8,253 nt of DNA, taken from Sphingobacteriaceae bacterium (lineage in GTDB: Bacteria > Bacteroidota > Bacteroidia > B-17B0 > Aurantibacillaceae). The notes under the pieces were generated by a model. The model was not told the DNA's origin and ran no database searches. It worked only from the letters and a program-made list of their open reading frames with translations. Shown here in pieces: positions 1 to 7,300 of the stretch (its first letter is position 1; each line of letters opens with the position of its first letter). Position numbers and translations under genes: made by a program. The stretch is taken from NCBI GenBank assembly GCA_023251695.1, contig JAHEYE010000152.1, positions 1 through 8,253 of the forward strand, read 5' to 3'.

Positions 1-202
1 TGATAAATCTCCTTTTGTTACTTCAGGAATCCGTGTTGGAACCGCTGCTATAACAACACGCGGCCTGAAAGAAAAAGATTGCGTTAAAGTTGTTGACCTG
101 ATTGATGCTGCTTTAATGAATAAAGATAATCCTAAAGAACTGGCGAAGATCAGAAAAAAAGTAAATACCTTAATGGGGAAGCGTCCTTTGTTTAAAGATT
201 AA
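1..202 (+). CDS. glyA: Serine hydroxymethyltransferase, C-terminal fragment (runs in from left edge)
   Basis: The open frame read from base 2 gives 66 residues and stops with TAA at 200-202; base 1 is the last base of a split codon. It begins DKSPFVTSGIRVGTAAITTR, which matches the conserved segment near the C-terminus of serine hydroxymethyltransferase (TSGIR-GT-A-TTRG), including the arginine that in this family binds the substrate carboxylate. The tail ending in KRPLFKD is a normal family C-terminus, so the gene is cut only by the window edge. The family is a cytosolic PLP enzyme that interconverts serine and glycine while loading one-carbon units onto tetrahydrofolate. The PLP lysine and the start lie outside the window. 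A hairpin with a T-rich tail follows 27 bases after the stop, so this is probably the end of its transcript. Confidence 0.93.
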   Translation, partial: DKSPFVTSGIRVGTAAITTRGLKEKDCVKVVDLIDAALMNKDNPKELAKIRKKVNTLMGKRPLFKD

Positions 203-229
203 AAAAGATAATGGAGATAAAAGAGGCAG

Positions 230-264
230 AAGGGATTTAAGGGACAAATCCCTTTCTCTTTTTT
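230..264 (+). terminator. Probable intrinsic terminator after glyA
   Basis: A perfect 9-bp inverted repeat, aagggattt (230-238) and aaatccctt (246-254), is separated by a 7-base loop. It is followed by a T-rich tract at 255-264 (t c t c then six T). This is the usual shape of a Rho-independent terminator, and it sits 27 bases past the glyA stop. The stem has only three G/C pairs per arm, so it is of moderate strength. The same left arm can form a longer competing stem with DNA further downstream (see the repeat at 230-280). Confidence 0.6.
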
Positions 265-280
265 ATCCCTTAAATCTCTT
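230..280. repeat. Palindromic intergenic element with repeated AGGGA/TCCCT arms
   Basis: The left arm 230-244 (aagggatttaaggga) pairs with the right arm 266-280 (tcccttaaatctctt) over 15 positions. The only non-Watson-Crick position is a G-T pair (233 with 277). The 21-base loop contains a further tccct at 249-253, and another tccct-type segment lies just outside at 293-300. The AGGGA/TCCCT word therefore occurs at least four times in about 70 bases, allowing several mutually exclusive hairpins. Palindromes of this kind are common between genes in Bacteroidota and may be dispersed genomic repeats, but one copy in one window cannot show that. Confidence 0.6.
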
Positions 281-305
281 TGGTCACCTAAGTCCCTTTT
301 TACCA

Positions 306-1385
306 TTGAGAAAAATAGGTTTTATATTTATTTTTATTTCTTCCATTCTTCAAGCACAATTGAAGCAGGACACCAGCCGCAATGTAAATTTTTTAGTATT
401 GCCTGCGGTATTCCGGACACCGGAAACAGGCTGGGCTTATGGTGCATCAGGACAAGCAACTTTTAAAACCTCGCACCGCAATGATACATTAACGCGGACT
501 TCTTTCATTTCCGCCTTCGGAGTTTGGACAGAGCGTGGACAAAATATTCAGGCGACAGATGCTGTTATCTATTTTCCGAAAGAAAAATATATTTTATACG
601 CTGATATTAGTCATTCTTATTTTCCGGAAAATTTTTGGGGAATTGGTCCGCAAACAAAAGACGATTGGCACGAGCGTTATATTTCAGAACAATATGGCGG
701 CTCGGTACATTTGAAGGAAAAATTATTCAAACGTTTGTTTATTGGACAGCTGTATGATTACCAAAATGTATTTAAAATTAATTACAATACAGGAGCAATT
801 TTCGACACTACGAAATTCATTGGAAAATCACCCTACCAAATTTCAGGTTTAGGCTGGAGTGTTAGTTACGATACGCGCAATAAAGCTTTCTGGCCAACAA
901 AAGGGTTTTACATCAATACCATTTTTACAAGCTATACGAAGAATTTTGGTTCGACTTATGATTTCTCGAAGTGGACATTTGATGCGAGAATTTACCAAAA
1001 ACTTTTTTTGAATCACATTTTAGCAGCTCAATTTTACAATTACTCTACTTTTGGGGAGACGCCGATGAAAAATCTGGCACGTTTTGGCGGTGCTGATAAT
1101 ATACGGGGATTTTATCAGGGAAGATTACGTGATAAAAATATGGCGAGTTTTATTGTAGAGTACCGCGCACCTATTTACTGGCGTTTTAGTTTGGTTGCAT
1201 TCGGAGGTATAGGAAATGTGTACAGCGAAAAAAATCCTTTAATAAATAATGAATTCCGTTACAGTTTCGGAGGTGGTATCCGCTTATGCGTATTGGAAAA
1301 AGATAAATTAAATATCCGTATCGATTATGGCTATTATAGCAAATACAATAGCGGGTTTTACTTTACTTTAGGAGAGTGTTTTTAA
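306..1385 (+). CDS. BamA/TamA-type outer-membrane beta-barrel protein (surface antigen family)
   Basis: Predicted 359-residue outer-membrane protein. It starts with a short signal peptide (residues 1-18, hydrophobic core IGFIFIFISSIL, likely cut after QAQ). The rest is rich in alternating aromatic and polar strands and ends in phenylalanine, as barrel substrates of the BAM machinery usually do. Two family hallmarks are visible: SYDTRN--FWPTKGF (187-201), and FGGADNIRGF followed by GRLRD (260-276), matching the [VI]RGF/Y loop motif of Omp85 proteins. After it, EYRAPIYWRF (285-294) and a GG-G-VY segment also fit. There is no room for POTRA domains, so this is the barrel-only form of the Bac_surface_Ag family, whose role (lipid or protein insertion, or other) is not settled. 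The start is TTG: the next methionine is residue 254, and no in-frame ATG lies close upstream. The T9SS gene follows after 63 bases. Confidence 0.82.
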   Translation: MRKIGFIFIFISSILQAQLKQDTSRNVNFLVLPAVFRTPETGWAYGASGQATFKTSHRNDTLTRTSFISAFGVWTERGQNIQATDAVIYFPKEKYILYADISHSYFPENFWGIGPQTKDDWHERYISEQYGGSVHLKEKLFKRLFIGQLYDYQNVFKINYNTGAIFDTTKFIGKSPYQISGLGWSVSYDTRNKAFWPTKGFYINTIFTSYTKNFGSTYDFSKWTFDARIYQKLFLNHILAAQFYNYSTFGETPMKNLARFGGADNIRGFYQGRLRDKNMASFIVEYRAPIYWRFSLVAFGGIGNVYSEKNPLINNEFRYSFGGGIRLCVLEKDKLNIRIDYGYYSKYNSGFYFTLGECF

Positions 1386-1410
1386 CAAGTTCTTGTCCAA
1401 ATACCCGGAA

Positions 1411-1418
1411 TAGGTTTT
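1411..1418 (+). promoter_or_regulatory. Weak candidate -7 element upstream of the T9SS gene
   Basis: TAGGTTTT matches seven of eight positions of the Bacteroidota -7 consensus TAnnTTTG. A TTG at 1393-1395 lies 15 bases upstream, shorter than the usual spacing of about 17-23 to the -33 box. If real, it would give a leader of roughly 25 bases before the TTG start at 1449. In AT-rich DNA such matches arise by chance, and co-transcription with the preceding barrel gene is equally possible. Confidence 0.22.
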
Positions 1419-1448
1419 AACAAACTGATTTTATACATTTACTATAAT

Positions 1449-2588
1449 TTGAAACGTATCCATCATACATTATTGTTTCTTGCATCTTCTGTGGCTTTAC
1501 TTGCACAGCCTGCTATTCTTGATCCTTGCTTTTCGAGCGGAACACCCGGAACAAGCTTTGCTTCTACTGCTAATTTAGCAGATGTAGGTGCTAACGCCGA
1601 TTTGTGTAATTGGACAGGCGCAGCATGGACAGGAGGATGGCCGGGCGCAAGTCTAACCAAAGTGCCGCCGGTAAACAGTGCCGGATGCAGAGCTATTTGG
1701 CAAGGAAACGGTACAACATGGACCACCGGCGGAGAAGGTTTTGGTGTTAGACTGGCTAGTCCGCTTGTTACAGGTGTTGCTTATTCTTATTCTGTTACTT
1801 ATGTTAGTCATGGCACGGGTAGCACCGGCGCTTTTAATCCTATTGTTTACACAAATTCAACCGGTGCTCTTGCAGGCGGTGTATCATTAGGAAATATGAC
1901 TGCGGTTGGAACTAATTGGACTACTAATAACCTGAATTTTACGGCAACCGCGGCACAAAACGGACATACATGGTTAATTTTTGGTACTTGGCCTAATTTC
2001 AGTTCCGGCTTTGTGAATTCGTTTTGCTCAACTTGTAATACTGTTGTTTTACCAATAGAACTCTTGACTTTTGATGTGAAACTAAATAATTCAAGGGTGG
2101 TTGATGCAAAATGGTCAACAGCTACCGAGAAAGATCATTTAGCATTTATATTGCAACATTCTTCCGATGCCGAAAATTTTGAAGATGTGGAAACTGTACC
2201 GGGTAAAGGAAATAGCAAAGTAATTCAGGATTATTCTGTGACGGATAAAAAACCTTTGAAGGGAATTTCTTATTACCGGTTGAAACTTATTTCTACTGGA
2301 GGAGAAGTTTCTTATACAGCACTTCATAGTGTAGATCTTGAGTACCGTTCAAAACTAAAACTATATCCGAACCCAACTAATGGCTTAATCTATATTCCCG
2401 TAATGGAGAATGAAACCACTTTTAATGAGTCGGCAGAAATTGAAATTATTAATGTGTACGGACAAAACGTAATGCGCACAAATTATTCGAACACGCTTGA
2501 TGTTTCAGAGATTCCCTCCGGATATTATCATCTCATCTTAAAGAATCCTGACGGCGAAACCTTCGTTTACAAATTCTCGAAACAATAA
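1449..2588 (+). CDS. Secreted protein with C-terminal type IX secretion sorting domain
   Basis: Predicted 379-residue exported protein. Residues 1-20 form a signal peptide (MKRIHH, then LLFLASSVALLAQ). Residues about 21-197 are rich in Gly, Ala, Thr, Trp and Asn with beta-strand character, and contain Cys27, Cys53, Cys80 and a CSTC pair at 193-196; I recognise no family there, though a jelly-roll-like adhesive or ligand-binding fold is conceivable. Residues 201-298 (LPIELLTFDVKL ... GISYYRLKLIS) are the fibronectin-like module that often precedes the sorting tail in Bacteroidota. Residues about 303-379 are the type A sorting domain: LKLYPNPTNG, then IEIINVYGQNV, then LDVSEIPSGYYHLILKN, ending KFSKQ. 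In this family the tail directs export across the outer membrane by the T9SS and is then removed, with release or surface anchoring. The start is TTG; the next methionine is residue 150, too late for export. The natural partner or substrate is unknown. Confidence 0.85.
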   Translation: MKRIHHTLLFLASSVALLAQPAILDPCFSSGTPGTSFASTANLADVGANADLCNWTGAAWTGGWPGASLTKVPPVNSAGCRAIWQGNGTTWTTGGEGFGVRLASPLVTGVAYSYSVTYVSHGTGSTGAFNPIVYTNSTGALAGGVSLGNMTAVGTNWTTNNLNFTATAAQNGHTWLIFGTWPNFSSGFVNSFCSTCNTVVLPIELLTFDVKLNNSRVVDAKWSTATEKDHLAFILQHSSDAENFEDVETVPGKGNSKVIQDYSVTDKKPLKGISYYRLKLISTGGEVSYTALHSVDLEYRSKLKLYPNPTNGLIYIPVMENETTFNESAEIEIINVYGQNVMRTNYSNTLDVSEIPSGYYHLILKNPDGETFVYKFSKQ

Positions 2589-4286
2589 TTATTTCCCCTT
2601 GTAGGCCATCTTCATCATCTTCTCATCACGACGGTATATGTCGATGTACAAATGAAGCCCTGTTGAATCATCAGCCCTTGCAGTAAAATATTTTACATAC
2701 ATCTGAAATGGTTTTTTCATATTGATCTGCCGTTGAGTTGGTGTTGCAAAATAATTCATCAAAGTATCATAAGGTAATTTCAAAGTATCATCACGGATTA
2801 AAAATCTTGCTGCCTCAACAAATTTTTCGAGACGGATACAACCATGACTCTGATACCTATAAAATGTTTTGAAATATTTTTTGCTATTGGTATCGTGCAT
2901 GTAAATACCAAATTTGTTATGGAAATTAAATTTACAAATCCCTAAACTATTATCACCGCCAATCCTTTGCCGGAATTTAAATGGCAAATAATCTTTTGTG
3001 TACTTTTTCCAATGCAATTTTGAAATATCCAATACTTTTCCATGATAATCTACCACTTCAAAACCTTTTCTTCTTAAATAACTGGTATCATGTTTAACAG
3101 AAGGAAGTATTTCCTTCCAGGCAATGCTATACGGAACATTCCAATACGGATATACCAGCATATAATTTATTTTACTTTTTACAGCGTGAGGCGATGGCGT
3201 TTCGGGTTTTCCCACCACTACTTTTGAAAACAAAACCAAAGTGTCTTCTTTTTCTTTTTTATCATATTCCCACACATGTAAATCTGCACTCGGAATGTTG
3301 ACCCAAAAGTATCTTTTCGGAAATTCGCGTGGTTCCCAACGCCACCGTTCCAAAGCCATTTCCATCTGACGGATTATTTTTTCCTTATCATAACTTAATG
3401 CCTGCTTGGTATATTTCCCCAACTTACCATCAGGTTCCAGATTAAATTTAGGTTGGAATTTTTTTATAGCCTTTGCTAATTTAACGCTGTCGTTACCTTT
3501 AACAGTGCTATCGTATTCGCCGGTTACCATCAAACGTCGTTTAACCTGACTAAGTACGAGCGGCGTATCTTTTACATTAATAAATGAAACTGAATCCCAA
3601 ACTAACTTTTCGTTGTCAAGTATATATTTTTTTAATTCCAGTTTTAAAAATTTGTAGCCCTCATGCACCGGCTCCAAAGAATCGAATGCGGCCCGCATCT
3701 TTCCGCTTACCAAACCATTATGAATAATATCTACCCAATTTGTATCTAACCTTTTCGGATTCCATTCCAGCATTAAACTATCCGGGTAAAATCTTCCTTT
3801 ATTCAAATGCGCTCCAAATTTATACAGACCGTCAAACATAAGTATTTCGCTTTCAGCAATTGCAAATGCATCGTACACACTATCTTTTGTATTAAAGAAT
3901 TTTTCTTTAAGAATTTGAAGTTTTGAATAATGATAGTCATCAGGAATCAATCCGTAATATCGGGCATCCTTAAAAATGGAAAGAAGCGTATCGGCTAAAG
4001 GTTTTAATTTTCCTTTGTCGGTAAAATACGGTGATTCACTTTCAAAATCAGGTTTAAAAAACTCGAGAGTTTTAATAGTGTCTTCAAATAATAATAAAGT
4101 TGTGTAATTAATGCGTTTCGATAAAAGACTTTCGATTTCCTTTTTTACGGACGCATTTACATCCTGAGGTGCTCTCACCTTAACAACTTTTTGTTCTACT
4201 TTTTCTTCCCCATGATTGCAGGAAATAAATAAAACAAAAGTTAAGCTAAGAAGAAATTTAAAGAGGTTAGACAGCAGTCTGGACAT
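2589..4286 (-). CDS. YcbB/LdtD-like L,D-transpeptidase, predicted lipoprotein
   Basis: A 565-residue murein enzyme. L,D-transpeptidases form 3-3 peptide cross-links in peptidoglycan or attach proteins to it. Domain order resembles E. coli YcbB (LdtD): a scaffold region (about 50-230), a PG_binding_1-like module (about 245-297, with KKFQPKFNLEPDGKLG), the ALERWRWEP helix (311-319), then the YkuD catalytic domain (about 325-505). Catalytic-domain landmarks are YWNVP (381-385), LPFKFRQ--GGDNSLG (434-449), IYMHDT with His464, and SHGCIRL (480-486), with Cys483 the expected nucleophile. The wide gap between the WNVP and LPF motifs is consistent with the capping subdomain of YcbB. The N-terminus has a signal peptide ending in FISC, so Cys23 is probably lipidated and the enzyme anchored to a membrane facing the periplasm; E. 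coli YcbB instead has a membrane helix. The ATG start is supported by this signal. Its stop abuts the stop of the convergent T9SS gene. Confidence 0.9.
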   Translation of the reverse strand: MSRLLSNLFKFLLSLTFVLFISCNHGEEKVEQKVVKVRAPQDVNASVKKEIESLLSKRINYTTLLLFEDTIKTLEFFKPDFESESPYFTDKGKLKPLADTLLSIFKDARYYGLIPDDYHYSKLQILKEKFFNTKDSVYDAFAIAESEILMFDGLYKFGAHLNKGRFYPDSLMLEWNPKRLDTNWVDIIHNGLVSGKMRAAFDSLEPVHEGYKFLKLELKKYILDNEKLVWDSVSFINVKDTPLVLSQVKRRLMVTGEYDSTVKGNDSVKLAKAIKKFQPKFNLEPDGKLGKYTKQALSYDKEKIIRQMEMALERWRWEPREFPKRYFWVNIPSADLHVWEYDKKEKEDTLVLFSKVVVGKPETPSPHAVKSKINYMLVYPYWNVPYSIAWKEILPSVKHDTSYLRRKGFEVVDYHGKVLDISKLHWKKYTKDYLPFKFRQRIGGDNSLGICKFNFHNKFGIYMHDTNSKKYFKTFYRYQSHGCIRLEKFVEAARFLIRDDTLKLPYDTLMNYFATPTQRQINMKKPFQMYVKYFTARADDSTGLHLYIDIYRRDEKMMKMAYKGK

Positions 4287-4302
4287 TCGTTTAATTAAAG
4301 AA

Positions 4303-4310
4303 CAAACTTA
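4303..4310 (-). promoter_or_regulatory. Candidate Bacteroidota -7 promoter element for the L,D-transpeptidase gene
   Basis: On the minus strand this reads TAAGTTTG, a full match to the Bacteroidota -7 consensus TAnnTTTG. It sits 16 bases upstream of the ATG at 4286, giving a short leader. No clean -33 TTG is present; the nearest candidate is TTCG about 21 bases further upstream, inside the palindromic repeat. Its position between the repeat and the gene suggests the transpeptidase has its own transcript rather than depending on the RND operon. Confidence 0.45.
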
Positions 4311-4314
4311 CAAA

Positions 4315-4380
4315 ATTAGCCACGAATTACACGAATGTTCACGAATTCATTAGTGTTAATTCGTGCAATTAGTCGCTAAT
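4315..4380. repeat. 66-bp imperfect palindromic repeat built of ACGAAT/ATTCGT units
   Basis: The element is bounded by attagc (4315-4320) and its exact complement gctaat (4375-4380). The outer arms pair through about 22 bases with three mismatches; the centre is less regular. ACGAAT occurs at 4322-4327, 4331-4336 and 4341-4346, a period of 9-10 bases, and its inverse ATTCGT at 4359-4364. I recall near-identical words (CCACGAATTACACGAAT type) as recurrent intergenic palindromes in Bacteroidota and other environmental genomes, but cannot verify this here. The right end overlaps the RND gene and includes its TAG stop (4376-4378). It could act as a bidirectional transcript end, although it lacks a clear T-tract. 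Confidence 0.7.
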
Positions 4381-7300
4381 AGTCCAGGTTTCCGTAATCG
4401 AGTTTCTTGCGGGTTACTGATAATATAATCCGACAGAAGAGTATAAAGAAAGGCACATACATCATTGCTTTTGGCAGATCGTAATGCTTTAATATGATTT
4501 CCGCCTTACGTTTCAAACGTTCTGCGATTAAATACATGGCGGGAACCAGCAATAGAGTTAAGAAAGTTGCAAAACCCAAACCGAAAATCATCGTCCAGCT
4601 TAATGGACCCCAGAACACAACATTATCACCACCGAAATGAATGTTAGGAGAAAAGCCCGTTAACAATCCTTCAAAATCAATATTTAATCCAACCGCCAAC
4701 GGAATTAAACCTAATATGGCAGCAGTTGCTGTTAAAATTACCGGCGTCATACGAGTACGTCCGGCATCAACAGTTGCATCCCATAAACTAACACCCTTGG
4801 CTCTTGCTTCCTCAGCAAATTCCACGAGGAGAATTCCATTACGGACGACAATACCTGCCAGCGCAACAATTCCGATACCGGTCATAACAATACTCATATC
4901 CATTTTAAATATTGCAGTACCTAATAATACACCGATTACACTCAATAAAATTTCTGATAAAATAATTATTGACTTCCCAATGGAATTAAATTGAATTACC
5001 AATACCAATAAAATAATACCAATCGACGACATTAATGCGCCGCCTAAGAAAGCTCCTGTTTCCGCTTGTTCTTCTTGTTGTCCGGTGAACTTAACTTCTA
5101 CGGCGCCTGTTGGACGGAAGCCCTTAGCTGCTTCCTGGACCTGAGTAACAACATTGTTCGGATTAAATCCTTCGAGGACATCGGACGCTAACGTAATTAC
5201 ACGTTTGTTTTGTTTACGTTTGATGCCGCCATAAGTGTTTTCATAACGGATATCACAAAATGCAGATAAAGGAACAGAACGTAATAATCCACCCATATTC
5301 ATATCACGGAACGTAATTTTTAAGTTTTTTAATTGTTCAACATTTGTCCTTTGCTCATATTTGTAACGCAACTGAATCGGATATTCATCATTCGCATCAC
5401 GGAATTTACTTGGGTTATCAATACCGAAAACTGCTTTACGGATCTCCATTGCTAACTGTGCGCTTGAAATTCCTTCGCGGTTGGCGCGTTCACGGTCGAT
5501 ATCAAAAACAATTTCAGGTTTATTATCAACGAAATCAGACTTTAAATCGGCAACACCCGGAACTCCCGCTTCTTCGATAAAGCGTTTTAAGTTTTTTGCA
5601 TTTTCAACTAATTCTTCAAACTTATCGCCTTTAATTTCAATATTGATTGGTTTTGAAACCGGCGGACCTGCCTGTTCTTTATTACAAGTGATATCGGCAC
5701 CGGCAATATTCCAATTTAATGCCTGCAATTGTTTCAAGTAATCCATTGTACTTTTTCCATGCCGTTCCGAAAATTCAACAAAATTGATTGCTATTTTCCC
5801 ACGGTTAGCATAAGAACTTTGGTCTTCATCCTGAGGATCCGTTACGCCAATAGTTACATTTGTGATAATAGAAGAAACGATATCGTTACTTTCACCAATA
5901 ATTCCGTTTACTTTATTCTCCACGATTTTCATTACTGCATTTGTTTTCGCCGGATCTGTTCCCTCCGGTAATTTCACGTAAACAAAAATATTATTCGGGT
6001 CGCCCGACGGGAAAAAGACAACGTTTGGCTTTCTGATGGCCATCAATAAGAAAGATAAAATAAATAAACCTAAAGTCATCACTAATAATTGCCAAGGACG
6101 CTTTAATCCCCAGATTAGTAAATTTGTGTATTTGCGTTGGAACGCCGGCCATACTTTCGTTTGGAATTTCTCGATAAGCTTATAGAGGAATAAACGGTGA
6201 ATAATCATAAACAAAGCGAAGAATATCATCAGATTACCAATGGCGATATTGCCTTGTGCGTAAAGTACTAATGCGATTAAACCATATACCAATAAACGTA
6301 ACCAGCCTTTACGGTTTATACGTCCGTAATTTTTTTGTTCTTCCTCATGCGATTTCATGAAATCGACAGCAAAAACAGGATTGATAAAGTAGGCAACGAA
6401 TAATGAGGCGAGTAAGGTTATAATTAAGGTTATTGGTAAAAAGAACATAAACTTTCCAATCACACCACTCCAGAATGCTAAAGGAATAAAAGGTGCAAGG
6501 GTTGTTATAGTTCCGCTTAATACAGGAAGGAATACTTCGCCTGCCGCCATTTTTGCTGCGGTTTTAATATCACGTTTTCCATTCGCGAATAAACGGTGCG
6601 TGTTTTCAATTACCACAATCGCATCATCTACCACAATTCCAAGCGCAAGTAAGAAGGCAAATAACACAATCATATTCATAGTAAAGCCTATGCTTGGCAT
6701 GAATATAAATGCAATGAACATCGACAAAGGAACAGAGAGCGCAACGAACAACGCATTCGTCACTCCCATAAAAAACATTAAAATTAAAGTCACTAAAATA
6801 AAACCAATGATGATGGTATTAATTAAGTCGTGTAAAGTTAATTTTGTTTTATCCGATTGATCGGCTGTAATTTTTACATCTATGTTCGAAGGGAATTCTG
6901 TTTTCTTTAATTCATCGATCGTCGCTTTAATTTTATCGGAAGCATTAATCAGGTTTTCTCCTGCACGTTTGATTACATTAAGCGTAATAACATTTTTACC
7001 GCCTAAACGCGCAAAACTTTCTGCCTCGCGCACCGTATCAACAACATCTGCAAAATCCCTAATGTATAAACGCGCACCGGATTGCGAACCAACAACAGTG
7101 TTCTTTATTTCTTCAACTGTTTTAAATTCATTTTTGATACTGATAGTTCTTTTGGTGCCCTCCATTGGAATTTGTCCGCCGCTTATTGTAATGTTTTCAG
7201 AACCGATAGCACGTTCCAAATCGCCCATGCCCATTTGCATCGCCTGCATTTTGTACATGTCCAAATTAATTTGAATTTCACGGTCGGGAGCACCAACCAT

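Noticed and set aside
255..305. Promoter for the barrel gene in the glyA spacer.
   Set aside because: TTTG-like words occur, but no TAnnTTTG box lies at a suitable distance. Transcription could come from a non-consensus promoter or readthrough.
1385..1396. Small inverted repeat acaag/cttgt after the barrel gene as a terminator.
   Set aside because: The stem is only five base pairs with a two-base loop and has no T-tract.
1463..1726. Minus-strand open frame opposite the T9SS gene.
   Set aside because: It lies wholly inside a well-supported gene, shows no domain or signal, and is explained by the GC-richer sequence there.
306..2588. The barrel gene and the T9SS gene are in the same frame, with no stop in the 21 codons between them, suggesting a readthrough or broken fusion gene.
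   Set aside because: The barrel protein ends in a natural C-terminal Phe, and the second protein begins with its own signal peptide. An open stretch of 21 codons is easily chance.
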